Assembly: GCF_021502725.1 (NCBI RefSeq)
Contig: NZ_JAKFFS010000007.1
Span: forward strand, 62,001-126,000
Source of the DNA: Dyadobacter sp. CY345
GTDB taxonomy: Bacteria > Bacteroidota > Bacteroidia > Cytophagales > Spirosomataceae
Reading direction: 5' to 3'
DNA length: 64,000 bases
The position numbers and the translations under genes were made by a program. Each line of letters opens with the position of its first letter. Position 1 is the stretch's first letter. The notes under the pieces were generated by a model, which had not been told where the DNA came from, searched no databases, and saw only the letters and a program-made list of their open reading frames with translations. This document shows, piece after piece, positions 27,469 through 36,549 of this stretch.

Positions 27469-27522
27469 CGTTAACTCTATAATATCAGTAGATTATGCTT
27501 TTTAATTTAAACCTTTAATATT

Positions 27523-28158
27523 ATGTCACTTCGATTAGGAGATATTGCCCCGGATTTTGAGGCAAATACAACACAAGGACCTATTAAATTTCACGAATGG
27601 TTAGGCGACAGCTGGGGATTGCTTTTTTCTCATCCAGCGGATTTTACTCCTGTTTGCACAACAGAGCTTGGGAAAACCGCCCTTTTACAAGGTGAGTTTC
27701 AAAAACGTAATGTAAAAGTTTTGGCTGTCAGTGTCGATGATATTAATTCGCACAACCGCTGGATTCCGGATATTAATGAAGTAAATGATACAGAAGTTAA
27801 CTTCCCGATCATCGCAGACGAAGGGCGTAAGGTTGCTGAAATATACGATATGATACATCCGAATGCCAGCGAAAAGGCAACTGTGCGGTCCGTATTTATC
27901 GTTGGTCCTGATAAAAAAATAAAATTGACACTTACATATCCGGCATCGACAGGACGTAATTTTAATGAAATTCTTCGCGTTGTTGACTCACTTCAATTGA
28001 CAGCTAATTACTCAGTAGCAACACCGGCTGACTGGAAAGATGGCGAAGATGTTATAGTGGTTCCGTCCGTAAGTACGGAAGATGCCGAGAAGAAATTTAC
28101 AAAAGGTTTGCGTATTGTAAAGCCATATTTGCGTTATACTCCGCAGCCTAATAAATAA
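27523..28158 (+). CDS. Peroxiredoxin, 1-Cys (Prx6) type
   Basis: A 211-residue thiol peroxidase that reduces H2O2 and organic peroxides. The peroxidatic motif is HPADFTPVCTTELG with Cys45, and the conserved Arg lies in ATVRSVFIVGPDKKI (about 125). The long C-terminal domain with GEDVIVVPSVSTEDAEKKF is typical of Prx6-like proteins, and no resolving Cys is seen. It stands alone as a single transcription unit, with a TAnnTTTG box upstream and a strong bidirectional terminator downstream. Oxidative stress induction is likely but not shown. Confidence 0.95.
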   Translation: MSLRLGDIAPDFEANTTQGPIKFHEWLGDSWGLLFSHPADFTPVCTTELGKTALLQGEFQKRNVKVLAVSVDDINSHNRWIPDINEVNDTEVNFPIIADEGRKVAEIYDMIHPNASEKATVRSVFIVGPDKKIKLTLTYPASTGRNFNEILRVVDSLQLTANYSVATPADWKDGEDVIVVPSVSTEDAEKKFTKGLRIVKPYLRYTPQPNK

Positions 28159-28180
28159 TCTTGTTAGCGTATTTACACGC

Positions 28181-28231
28181 AAAATCCCCGATTCAATAGC
28201 TGCTTTGCAGTATTTGAATCGGGGATTTTTT
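28181..28231. terminator. Bidirectional intrinsic terminator
   Basis: AAAATCCCCGATTCAA (28181-28196) pairs with TTGAATCGGGGATTTT (28214-28229), with A and T runs on the two sides. It separates the convergent peroxiredoxin gene and the membrane protein gene, abutting the latter's stop. Confidence 0.92.
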
Positions 28232-28964
28232 AGTTTTCTACCTCAGATTTAATGACTTTTTCCGGTTCAATCACCGGATCTCCGTAATAGATCATATTTC
28301 TTGCAGCCTGATAATAATACCAGATCGATAATCCCATTGGGATGTGGCTTATGTCGTTGTAGTTGAACCACGGGCCAAAACTGAATTTTAATGCATGGAA
28401 ACCTGCGGCAACGGCGCCCAGAAAGGAAGCGATAAAAATGTATTTGCTTCCAGGATCTTTTTTCTTCTTGTAAACATAAATTTCAATGGAGCATAACATC
28501 AGGAACAATCCATAAACGGCGTGTATTTCTACGATAACAAAATTCAATGTGATGAATGTCAACACAAAAAATGTCGTCAATTCAAAATAATTCAAATAGC
28601 CGAGCCAGGATCCGAATTTTGGTCTTAATAGCGGTTTGATATGCCATATTGCTGCTCTCTCAAACAAGGCGACAGCGATCATGCTCGCAAACCATCCGGG
28701 AATTTTTCCGCGCTGTCCCGTTACGTATAAAAATCCATGTCCGAGAACACCACCAATTACGGTGGCGATGCCCATAAAAAGAAAAAAATATTGAATCTGG
28801 CGATACATTACGTGTTTGCGACTTAGCTTTCCTAAGTGCACAAAAGCATAAAAGCATACAATTGCCATCAAAAGGCTGGATATAACAGTCGACGGCTCTA
28901 AAATGGTAATGCCAAACAATTTTATCTGATGTACTTTGTCGAAGTCAATGGCAATCTCGTTCAT
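28230..28964 (-). CDS. Polytopic membrane protein of unknown function (possible CREST-like fold)
   Basis: A 244-residue protein with about seven hydrophobic helices (about 23-42, 57-80, 92-108, 127-147, 150-165, 173-193, 205-222). Conserved-looking polar residues sit inside or next to helices: His in GVLGHGFLYV, Glu-His in VEIHAVYG, His in GFHALKF, and Asp-His in NDISHIPMGLSIWYYYQAA. Seven helices with an Asp-x-x-His near the last helix recall the CREST metallohydrolase superfamily (alkaline ceramidases, PAQR). This is an inference from spacing only, and no family assignment is certain. It is a monocistronic gene convergent with the peroxiredoxin gene. Confidence 0.6.
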   Translation of the reverse strand: MNEIAIDFDKVHQIKLFGITILEPSTVISSLLMAIVCFYAFVHLGKLSRKHVMYRQIQYFFLFMGIATVIGGVLGHGFLYVTGQRGKIPGWFASMIAVALFERAAIWHIKPLLRPKFGSWLGYLNYFELTTFFVLTFITLNFVIVEIHAVYGLFLMLCSIEIYVYKKKKDPGSKYIFIASFLGAVAAGFHALKFSFGPWFNYNDISHIPMGLSIWYYYQAARNMIYYGDPVIEPEKVIKSEVEN

Positions 28965-29284
28965 TAGGCGAAGTTTCTGTTGGTAATAAAGTCAGGGTTC
29001 TTATTTTTTATTCAAAGTAACAACAAATGAAGCCTTTTTTGCAACATTCAGCCCTTTCAATACCTGTTTAATAAAACTATGCCAACAAGCCAAGGATAAT
29101 ATTGATCAAAAATTCTGGAGTTCTTCTAAATATAAAGAACTCCACCTGGTGAAAAGTGCCAGTCCGTAGATAAAATCAGGTCGCTGGTCTATTACCAAAA
29201 TTCTTGTGGTAAACATCCTATTCCTTTGTATCGGGAAATGTGTCAAATGTTAGGCTCACCCTCCTGACCATAAATCAATTCACC
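28965..29284. other. 320-base divergent intergenic region with one perfect inverted repeat
   Basis: No ORF. The notable feature is GGAGTTCTT (29117-29125) facing AAGAACTCC (29135-29143), a perfect 9-bp inverted repeat with a 9-base centre and no T tract, about 140 bases before the receptor ATG. An operator is more likely than a terminator. Confidence 0.4.
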
Positions 29285-31801
29285 ATGAACAAGGTATTTT
29301 TAAAAAGTTTTAAAGTAATAGTGCTGACAGGCGTTTTGTTTTTACAATCGCAACTGATCCAGGCACAAGGTTCTATCGCCCCAACTTCTACGGCGCCGGC
29401 GCTATCAACTCCAAAAGGAAATTCGAAAATTTCAGGAATTGTTTCTGATTCGGCGGCTGCGAAGCCAGTTGAGTTTGCCAGCGTTGCCTTGGTTAATGCC
29501 ACAGATAACAAAGTGATCGATGGAACTGTCGCTGATGTGGATGGAAAGTTTGAAATCACAAGTGTTGCACCTGGAAAATATAAACTGCTGATTTCGTTTT
29601 TAGGTTTTAAAGATAAATCGGTAAACAACATTTCTGTCGAAAAGGGAAAAGATATCAATCTGGGTAAGGTACAGATGTCTGCCAACACCAAAACGCTCGA
29701 TGAAGTAACGATCACCGGTGAGAAATCGATGGTAGAAGAAAAAGTTGACCGCCTGGTCTACAATGCAGAAAAAGATATTACGTCAAAAGGCGGCGACGCG
29801 TCGGATTTGCTTCGCAAAGTTCCTATGTTGTCAGTTGATCTTGATGGAAATGTTTCGTTGAGAGGAAGTTCTAATATTCGCGTTTTGATCAATAATAAAC
29901 CTTCAACCATTATCGCCAGCAACGTGGCCGATGCATTGAAGCAAATTCCAGCTGATATGATAAAGTCAGTTGAGGTTATCACTTCGCCATCAGCCAAATA
30001 TGATGCGGAAGGTTCAGGAGGTATTATCAATATCATTACCAAGAAAAATAATTTGCAGGGACTAACGCTGAATGTTGATTCCGGCGTTGGAAATCGCGGT
30101 ACCAACCTGGGACTTAACGGTAGTTATAGAAAAGGAAAAATGGGTTTTACGCTGGGTGGTTTCGGACGTGCATTTTATAATAAAGCCACTTCGGATTTGA
30201 ATCAGGAAACGAAATCAGGAAGTGACATATTTGGCACAAATCAAACTTCTGATTCAAAGGATCGGGGATTGTTCGGACAATATTCTTTGGGTTTTGATTA
30301 TGATTTGGGGAAAAATCAGGCACTTTCCGCTGGCGTTCGTTATGGTACCAGGAATTTTATTCAGAAGCAGAATCTGACAATAGATCAGTTTACCAATTCA
30401 GAATTAACTTCAAATTCTCAGCGTAAAGTTGATCGTAAAGATCTTTCAGGAACTGTTGACGTGAACGTTGACTATGTACGCACCTTCAAGCCGCAACAGG
30501 AATGGAGCTTTTCAACGCTTTATAGCAGAACTAATCTGACCAACAATTTCAATACAGACTTATTAACGCCGAGTGGTAGCGTCGGAAGCAAATTGAAAAA
30601 CGTAAACGAAAATTTCAATACGGAATTCACCTTACAAACTGATTACCAGACACCGATCAAGAAAAATCAGTTGCTGGAATTTGGTGCAAAGGGAATTTTC
30701 CGGACTGTCAATAGCGACTATAAATATCTGATGGCAGGTGAATCCGGCGATTTTACGATCAATCCTGATAATCCGTCAGGCGCGTTGAATTACAATCAGA
30801 ATGTGGCTGCTGGTTATGTATCTTATACCCTGACGACGAAAAATAAATATACTTTCAAAGCGGGAACGCGGTATGAGTATACGGGGATCAACGCAGATAT
30901 GGGTGCGGAAGGCGCAGTGAATATTCCAAGTTACGGAAATCTCGTTCCAAGTATCAATGTTTCAAAAAACCTGACGGATGCAACGACAATTAAGGCAGCG
31001 TATAACCGCAGAATTCAACGTCCGGGTATTCAACAATTAAACCCGAATGTCAACCTTTCAAATCCGCAAAGTATAAGTACCGGAAATCCATTGCTCAGCC
31101 CGGAATTGACTGATAACTTCGAAGTAGGTTTGAGTACCAATATTAAAAAAACATATCTGAACGTGTCTGCTTTTGCAAGAAATACGAATAATTCAATCAC
31201 GCAGATCCGGACTACTGTCGATACGCTAGCCGGCGCGATCGTTACGACATTCGAGAATATCGGGAAGCAAAGTGCATATGGAATGAATATTTTCGCCAAT
31301 GTTTACCTCACATCTAAATGGACCGTTAATGGAAGTATTGATCTTTTACAATCCTATATGGAAGGTCAGACGGTAAATGAAGCAGGCGTTTCGCAGGCGG
31401 TCAGCAATTCGGGCTTTAATTATGGCGGTCGCCTGATGTCACAATTATCGTTGAAAAAAGGTTGGGGTTTACAGGCTTTTGCTTTCTACCGGGGCAGAGA
31501 AGTTCAGTTGCAGGGAACAAGAACCGGTTTTTATATGTACTCGCTTGGCTTCAAAAAAGATTTTGCCAACAAGAAAGGGAGTATTGGTTTTGGGGCTGAA
31601 AATTTCCTCACAAACGGGGTGAAATTTACCTCAGATTTGAAATCACCAATACTTGCGCAGTCCAGTCAAACACAATTATATAACCGGAACTTCAAGATTA
31701 CTTTCAGTTATTCAATTGGAAAAATGAGTTTTGACGCGCCGAAACGTAAAACGCGGTCAGTATCGAACTCAGATGTTAAGAGTGGTGGTGAAAATAATTA
31801 G
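29285..31801 (+). CDS. TonB-dependent receptor-like outer-membrane protein
   Basis: I start at ATG 29285 (MNKVFLKSFKVIVLTGVLF), giving 838 residues with a signal peptide ending QLIQAQ. A GTG 45 bases upstream would only lengthen the n-region. A carboxypeptidase-like regulatory domain (about 45-130) is followed by a plug domain with VDRLVYNAEKDITSKGGDASDLLRKVPMLSVD and SAKYDAEGSGGIINIITKK, then a barrel that matches the OMP_b-brl_3 class. It ends with a basic, Ser-rich tail instead of an aromatic residue. The substrate is unknown. It is followed by a terminator and is not linked to a SusD-like gene. It is a paralogue in kind of the gene at 5051. Confidence 0.87.
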   Translation: MNKVFLKSFKVIVLTGVLFLQSQLIQAQGSIAPTSTAPALSTPKGNSKISGIVSDSAAAKPVEFASVALVNATDNKVIDGTVADVDGKFEITSVAPGKYKLLISFLGFKDKSVNNISVEKGKDINLGKVQMSANTKTLDEVTITGEKSMVEEKVDRLVYNAEKDITSKGGDASDLLRKVPMLSVDLDGNVSLRGSSNIRVLINNKPSTIIASNVADALKQIPADMIKSVEVITSPSAKYDAEGSGGIINIITKKNNLQGLTLNVDSGVGNRGTNLGLNGSYRKGKMGFTLGGFGRAFYNKATSDLNQETKSGSDIFGTNQTSDSKDRGLFGQYSLGFDYDLGKNQALSAGVRYGTRNFIQKQNLTIDQFTNSELTSNSQRKVDRKDLSGTVDVNVDYVRTFKPQQEWSFSTLYSRTNLTNNFNTDLLTPSGSVGSKLKNVNENFNTEFTLQTDYQTPIKKNQLLEFGAKGIFRTVNSDYKYLMAGESGDFTINPDNPSGALNYNQNVAAGYVSYTLTTKNKYTFKAGTRYEYTGINADMGAEGAVNIPSYGNLVPSINVSKNLTDATTIKAAYNRRIQRPGIQQLNPNVNLSNPQSISTGNPLLSPELTDNFEVGLSTNIKKTYLNVSAFARNTNNSITQIRTTVDTLAGAIVTTFENIGKQSAYGMNIFANVYLTSKWTVNGSIDLLQSYMEGQTVNEAGVSQAVSNSGFNYGGRLMSQLSLKKGWGLQAFAFYRGREVQLQGTRTGFYMYSLGFKKDFANKKGSIGFGAENFLTNGVKFTSDLKSPILAQSSQTQLYNRNFKITFSYSIGKMSFDAPKRKTRSVSNSDVKSGGENN

Positions 31802-31824
31802 CAGATCGTCCCGCTCATTATTTT

Positions 31825-31853
31825 AAAGGCTAACTTTTTGTTAGCCTTTTTTA
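31825..31853 (+). terminator. Intrinsic terminator
   Basis: AAAGGCTAAC-TTTTT-GTTAGCCTTTT followed by TT, 23 bases after the receptor stop. Confidence 0.92.
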
Positions 31854-31960
31854 TTCGTTTACCGCATAAATTAATCAGCCTTTGTTTGACTAATGGATAA
31901 TATTTGATTATTATTATAATAAATTATTATTTTTTATAATTAAACAAAGTCACACTAGTC

Positions 31961-32662
31961 ATGAAATGGTCATTTGTAATTCAGCAGAAATTTAAAGCGA
32001 CGCTGCTCCTTGGTGGAATTATGCTTGTGATTGTCTTGGGTACAATCGTCTCCCGAAGAAATATCAGTGGAATTGATAAATCCTTTTCATCGATTTATCA
32101 GGATCGGCTGATACCGGCGACCACGATTATTTATCTGACTGAGGATCTGTATGGAAAACGTCTTTTGCTGGAAAAGTTTTTGCTGACCAATGACGCTGAA
32201 AATAGTGGAGAAATTTCTGGATTACTTTCAGTACATAACCAAAGTATAGATTCGCTTATCCAGATGTTTGAAAAAACATACCTGGTAGATCAGGAAGCAA
32301 AAAGTTTGGCGGTCTTCAAAAATAGGGTGGAGGAATACGCGCTTCTGGAAAACATGATGCTGAATCTTTATAATTCAGGTCACAGGGACGCTGGAAGGGA
32401 AATATTTGAAGGAGCTGGGGCGAGAACTTTCCAGAGTACGATCAGTAACCTAAATGAATTAACGAAAATCCAGTCGATTGTCGGAAAAGAATTAATAAGG
32501 GAATCGCAGAGCGATTTTGCCAGTTATGCAATAATTTCCTTTTTGCAAGTTGGGTTAGCCGTAATTATCGGGTTGATCGTTCTGGTATTTATTCAAAATT
32601 CGAGAATTATTAATACCTCGAAAGTAATGAAAGATGAAGGACAGCATTTTCATTTAAACTAA
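31961..32662 (+). CDS. Membrane sensor fragment with four-helix-bundle MCP-type domain
   Basis: A 233-residue protein with a membrane helix near residues 12-28, a periplasmic all-helical segment (about 35-180, 4HB_MCP-like), a second membrane helix (about 186-210) and a short cytoplasmic end (about 20 residues). In chemoreceptors and kinases this ligand-binding bundle is followed by HAMP and signalling domains. Here the frame simply ends, and no HAMP, methyl-accepting or kinase segment follows in any frame before the terminator at 32666. It is therefore a stand-alone sensor module or a truncated receptor. Bacteroidota carry many such orphan proteins. Confidence 0.7.
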   Translation: MKWSFVIQQKFKATLLLGGIMLVIVLGTIVSRRNISGIDKSFSSIYQDRLIPATTIIYLTEDLYGKRLLLEKFLLTNDAENSGEISGLLSVHNQSIDSLIQMFEKTYLVDQEAKSLAVFKNRVEEYALLENMMLNLYNSGHRDAGREIFEGAGARTFQSTISNLNELTKIQSIVGKELIRESQSDFASYAIISFLQVGLAVIIGLIVLVFIQNSRIINTSKVMKDEGQHFHLN

Positions 32663-32665
32663 CAC

Positions 32666-32700
32666 AAAAACAGCCATGAGATCGCTCATGGCTGTTTTTA
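32666..32700. terminator. Bidirectional intrinsic terminator
   Basis: AAAAACAGCCATGAG-ATCG-CTCATGGCTGTTTTT between convergent genes. Confidence 0.93.
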
Positions 32701-32716
32701 TGTTAATCATTATTTC

Positions 32717-33268
32717 TTATTGACCAACTTTACGACCTTTCAAAGTTTCGCGCTGATTGTTCACTTGTTTCAACAAATCTTTATTAACAAAAAGGCGGGT
32801 ACCGTTTCCAGCCTGCATATCAAACGTGCGTTCCTTGTAAGAAAACTTGTTGTTTGGCATAACGTCAAGAAAGTAATTCTGACCGCTCAGATTGAACAAC
32901 ATTCCTTTTTTGTCCTGCTGCGTATCATCCCAGGAAACATTGATCGTTCCATTACCAGATCCCAGCGAAACGCCCGGTGTGAAAGGACGAACATTGATTG
33001 TCTGAATACTTTTTCCGTTGCTAATACTAATTTGTCCTTCCGGATTTACTTTAATGTCATTTGGGTCAGATACCTCGCGACGAATTGTAATCGCCTTGTC
33101 ATTGAAAAACTGAACTTTGCTTAAAGGAATCCCGGCGCTTTCCAGATCTTTTCTCAGATCTTCCGTAAACACGGTGTAATTGGTAAAAGGTATAGAATTC
33201 GTGGTGGTACAAGCAGATACGCCAACGATAAGTGCCAGGCCGGCAAAAAGTTTTTTAATTAGATTCAT
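32717..33268 (-). CDS. Small lipoprotein of unknown function
   Basis: Starting at ATG 33268 (MNLIKKLFAGLALIVGVSAC) gives 183 residues with a clear lipobox (VSAC, Cys about 20). A GTG start 21 bases upstream is possible but unneeded. The mature part is predicted beta-rich with no recognised domain: FTEDLRKDLESAGIPLSKVQFFNDKAITIRREV near the start and GKMLFNLSG-like strands later. It is monocistronic, between a sensor fragment and divergent htpG. No function can be assigned. Confidence 0.75.
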   Translation of the reverse strand: MNLIKKLFAGLALIVGVSACTTTNSIPFTNYTVFTEDLRKDLESAGIPLSKVQFFNDKAITIRREVSDPNDIKVNPEGQISISNGKSIQTINVRPFTPGVSLGSGNGTINVSWDDTQQDKKGMLFNLSGQNYFLDVMPNNKFSYKERTFDMQAGNGTRLFVNKDLLKQVNNQRETLKGRKVGQ

Positions 33269-33517
33269 GGGTTGTAATTCGTGTTTCACTATTAACTGGT
33301 TCTCAAAATCTTCACGCTTATTCTTTCATGTAGAGAACGCAATATTACTAAAAAGCGGTGCAGTAACCAACAGGAAATCTACTTCTCTACTAATTGGAAC
33401 GTTGCTGACAATCTGTCAGACTCCTTTGCGCATAATTCATATTGGAACGCAAATTTTTATGCGGTATTGCAAAGCAGAAAATAATTCTAAAATATAAATT
33501 CAATAAACAGAAAAATT

Positions 33518-35356
33518 ATGGAATCAGTGATTCAGGAAAAAGGAAATCTTAGCATTCACACCGAAAACATATTTCCGATAATTAAAAAATTCCTTTACTC
33601 GGACCACGAAATATTTTTGCGAGAATTAGTTTCAAATGCAGTTGATGCAAGTCAGAAAATTAAAAAACTTGCTTCCTATGGTGAATTTAACGGAGAGTTA
33701 GGAGAGCTGAAAGTGGTGGTTAAATTGGACAAAGAGGCCAAAACGATCACAATCAGCGATAATGGAATCGGTATGACAGCCGATGAAATAAAAAAATATA
33801 TCAACCAGATCGCTTTTTCCGGAGCTACCGAATTTGTAGAAAAATACAAGGATAAAGGCGAAGACGGAAAAGGAGACAAGGGTATTATCGGACATTTTGG
33901 TCTTGGTTTTTACTCTGCTTATATGGTGGCGGATAATGTTGAAATTATCACAAAATCGTATAAAGACGGTTCGGAAGCGGTTCGCTGGATATGTGACGGA
34001 TCGACAGAATATGAATTGACATCGGCGGAAAAGGCTGAACGCGGTTCAGATATTATCCTTCACGTTGCGGCGGATTCAGAAGAATTTTTAGACGAGCATC
34101 GTTTAATAGGAATTCTTGAAAAATACGGTAAATTCCTTCCGATAGAAATTCAGTTTGAAGACAAGGTAATTAACAACCCAAATCCAATCTGGACAAAAAA
34201 TCCTGCTGACCTGACAGATGAAGATTATCTTTCTTTCTACAAAGAACTTTATCCATTCAGTGAAGATCCGTTGTTCTGGATTCATCTGAACGTTGATTAT
34301 CCATTCAATCTGACAGGTGTACTTTACTTCCCGAAACTGAAAAATGATTTCCAGGGACAACGCGAAAAGATTCAGCTATATAGCCGTCAGGTATTTATTA
34401 CGGATGAAGTAAAAGATATCGTTCCTGATTTCCTTCAATTGCTGCACGGTGTGATCGACTCTCCGGATATTCCACTGAACGTTTCAAGAAGCTATTTGCA
34501 GGCTGATGGAAATGTGAAGAAGATTAACGGATATATTACACGTAAAGTTGCTGACAAACTTTCCGAAATCTTCAAAAATGACCGTGAAGGTTTTGAGAAA
34601 AAATTCGATGACATCGGACTTTTTGTTAAGTATGGTATCATCAGCGACGAGAAGTTCTATGATAAAGCGAAAGATTTCTGCCTTCTGAAAAACGTCGATG
34701 GAAAATATTTTACTTTTGAAGAGTATCGTGAAGTCGTTAAAGATAACCAGACTGACAAAAATGATATGCAGGTTTGGTTATACACTACGGATGTTAAAAA
34801 ACAAGATGCATTTATCGAGTCAGCGAAAAAACGCAGCTATGACATTCTCGAACTGACCAGCGTTATTGATTCTCATTTTATCAATACGTTAGAACAGAAA
34901 GTTGAAAAAATCCAGGTGAAACGTGTCGATGCTGATACGCTTGACAAACTGATTGAAAAGGACATTACGCTTGAAAGCGTTATCTCAAAAGAGGAAGAGG
35001 AGAAAGCTCAGAAACTTTTTGAAGAAGTAGTAAACAGCAAGGCTGGTACTGTGAAAATCGAAGCGATGCCGGTTGACGAATTACCAGTCGTGATTACATT
35101 CCCTGAATTTATGCGTCGTATGACGGATATGCAGGCTTCGTCAGGACAGCGTTCTATGTTTGGTGATATGCCAATGATGTACACAATTTCTGTAAACGCA
35201 AACCATCCGGTACTGGGCCGCATTTTGAGTACTGAAAATGAAGAAGATCAAAAGACTCTTGCAAAACAGGTTTACGATCTCGCGCTGTTATCACAAGGAT
35301 TGCTGACTGGAAAAGATTTGACACAATTCATTCAACGTACCGTTGTGAATTTGTAA
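33518..35356 (+). CDS. htpG: Molecular chaperone HtpG (Hsp90)
   Basis: A 612-residue Hsp90 homologue. The GHKL ATPase domain shows SDHEIFLRELVSNAVDAS (catalytic Glu and Asn), DNGIGMTADEI, and GHFGLGFYSAYMVAD. The middle domain contains GVIDSPDIPLNVSRSYLQ with the conserved catalytic Arg, and the C-terminal dimerisation domain is complete, ending NL. It lacks the MEEVD tail of eukaryotic cytosolic forms, as expected. It stands as a single unit followed by a perfect terminator. Heat or stress control is likely, but I recognise no heat-shock operator upstream. Confidence 0.98.
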   Translation: MESVIQEKGNLSIHTENIFPIIKKFLYSDHEIFLRELVSNAVDASQKIKKLASYGEFNGELGELKVVVKLDKEAKTITISDNGIGMTADEIKKYINQIAFSGATEFVEKYKDKGEDGKGDKGIIGHFGLGFYSAYMVADNVEIITKSYKDGSEAVRWICDGSTEYELTSAEKAERGSDIILHVAADSEEFLDEHRLIGILEKYGKFLPIEIQFEDKVINNPNPIWTKNPADLTDEDYLSFYKELYPFSEDPLFWIHLNVDYPFNLTGVLYFPKLKNDFQGQREKIQLYSRQVFITDEVKDIVPDFLQLLHGVIDSPDIPLNVSRSYLQADGNVKKINGYITRKVADKLSEIFKNDREGFEKKFDDIGLFVKYGIISDEKFYDKAKDFCLLKNVDGKYFTFEEYREVVKDNQTDKNDMQVWLYTTDVKKQDAFIESAKKRSYDILELTSVIDSHFINTLEQKVEKIQVKRVDADTLDKLIEKDITLESVISKEEEEKAQKLFEEVVNSKAGTVKIEAMPVDELPVVITFPEFMRRMTDMQASSGQRSMFGDMPMMYTISVNANHPVLGRILSTENEEDQKTLAKQVYDLALLSQGLLTGKDLTQFIQRTVVNL

Positions 35357-35370
35357 ATAATATCTAAGCA

Positions 35371-35405
35371 AAAAACTCCGCCTTCATAACGAAGGCGGAG
35401 TTTTT
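35371..35405. terminator. Bidirectional intrinsic terminator
   Basis: AAAAACTCCGCCTTC-ATAAC-GAAGGCGGAGTTTTT, 15 bp perfect, between htpG and the convergent HhH gene. Confidence 0.95.
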
Positions 35406-35420
35406 GTATTATAGGGAAAT

Positions 35421-35954
35421 TTAACTCCTTCCTGAAATCAGTTTGTCTTTCAGTATTTGAAGCTCGTCCCATTTTCCTTCTTTTGCTAGGAGTGCCTGTT
35501 TCGGCCAGGAAGTAGGATCATGCATTTGAAAGCGCGGGCCTGCATTTTTCAGGATATTTGAAATTCTAATCGGTGAGGTGTTTGCTAATTGTTCGTAGGT
35601 ATATATGCCTTCTTTATTAATTAACTCCTCAATTTTTGGTCCGATTCCTTCAACCAGTTTTAAATCATCAACTTTTTTTCCCTCTGACGATTTAAGGACT
35701 GGCTCTATTTCGGGATATACAGTTTTAGAGGCTTTGCCTACCAGCGGCTGCGTTGCCTGATATTCAACCTTTTGCAAACGGCAATCTGCAAGCTCTAATT
35801 TTCTGTCATCAATCGCTTCACGTAGTACCCTTATACGTCCGCCAGTCATCAGGCGTGCGAGGAGCCAGCCGAGTAAAGCAGCAATGATAAGAAGTATAAT
35901 AATTTCAGAAATCGCGACCGGTTTACTGAACGGATTAAGTTGTAAGAATATCAT
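35421..35954 (-). CDS. Membrane-anchored helix-hairpin-helix protein, copy B
   Basis: A 177-residue protein. It has one membrane helix near the N-terminus (about 15-35, VAISEIIILLIIAALLGWLLA), followed by a basic stretch (RLMTGGRIRVLREA) that predicts a cytoplasmic C-terminus. Next come a short coiled coil (about 45-65), a Ser/Lys-rich linker, and a helix-hairpin-helix module LKLVEGIGPKIEELINKEGI (about 98-117). The end block is HDPTSWPKQALLAKEGKWDEL. HhH modules bind DNA or RNA backbone or join complexes. It is about half identical to copy A over the last 80 residues. The same end block accompanies HhH regions elsewhere. It is the last gene of a three-gene set headed by an OmpA protein. Confidence 0.75.
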   Translation of the reverse strand: MIFLQLNPFSKPVAISEIIILLIIAALLGWLLARLMTGGRIRVLREAIDDRKLELADCRLQKVEYQATQPLVGKASKTVYPEIEPVLKSSEGKKVDDLKLVEGIGPKIEELINKEGIYTYEQLANTSPIRISNILKNAGPRFQMHDPTSWPKQALLAKEGKWDELQILKDKLISGRS

Positions 35955-35997
35955 AATGTGTTAGTTGTCTTAGAATTAAAGTTTTTAAATGCTTCGG

Positions 35998-36519
35998 CTA
36001 TTCAATCCGGCCGCCGTTTAATTCGTCCTGCCAGGCTTTCAATCTGTCCCAGTCGCCATTGGCGGCAAGTTCAGCCTGACGAGGCCATGTTGTAGGATCA
36101 TGTACCTGAAAACGTGAGTCAGAATTCGCAAGGATTTCGGATATCTGTTCTGCGGTTTTCTGGCTTAACTGACGGAAGGAATTAATTCCCGCGTTTTTTA
36201 GCACACTTTCAATTTTAGGACCTATACCTTCAATTATTTTTAGATCGTCATGCTGAATTTTCTCAGCGACAGGCATCACCGGAACTACTGTCCGAACATT
36301 ATTCACCTGCACGCGTTCAGCAGACTTTTTCATTACAATTTTCTGATCCTGGCAGTATTTGAGATCGCTGTCCAACCTGGATAACTCAGTCTCCATATCT
36401 GTAATCACGCTTTTTCTGGAAATGTAGCCAATGATATACCCGAGAATCAACGCTACGGCCAACATCAACAGGTGTTGCCAAAAGGCATCGGGATTGGCAA
36501 GAGGATTTAATTCAAACAT
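35998..36519 (-). CDS. Membrane-anchored helix-hairpin-helix protein, copy A
   Basis: A 173-residue paralogue of the gene 43 bases downstream. Same plan: a membrane helix (about 13-33), a positive patch (SRKSVI) just after it, a coiled coil with TELSRLDSDLKYCQDQK, a linker, and a helix-hairpin-helix module LKIIEGIGPKIESVLKNAGI (about 94-113). The end block HDPTTWPRQAELAANGDWDRLKAWQDELNGG is as in copy B. The tandem pair must come from duplication, since order and linker lengths agree. Placed 30 bases after the OmpA gene, it is probably co-transcribed. Topology by the positive-inside rule puts HhH in the cytoplasm. Confidence 0.78.
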   Translation of the reverse strand: MFELNPLANPDAFWQHLLMLAVALILGYIIGYISRKSVITDMETELSRLDSDLKYCQDQKIVMKKSAERVQVNNVRTVVPVMPVAEKIQHDDLKIIEGIGPKIESVLKNAGINSFRQLSQKTAEQISEILANSDSRFQVHDPTTWPRQAELAANGDWDRLKAWQDELNGGRIE

Positions 36520-36549
36520 TTTATAATGTGTTTATTGGATTAAAATAAG

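Larger units (their letters stand above)
27083..27522. other. 440-base intergenic region with an orphan terminator
   Basis: No recognised gene. It holds a hairpin at 27136-27153 (entered separately), a 42-codon plus-strand frame at 27188-27316 that I do not trust, and TAAATTTG at 27461-27468, which fits a -7 box for the peroxiredoxin gene with a leader of about 50 bases. Confidence 0.5.
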
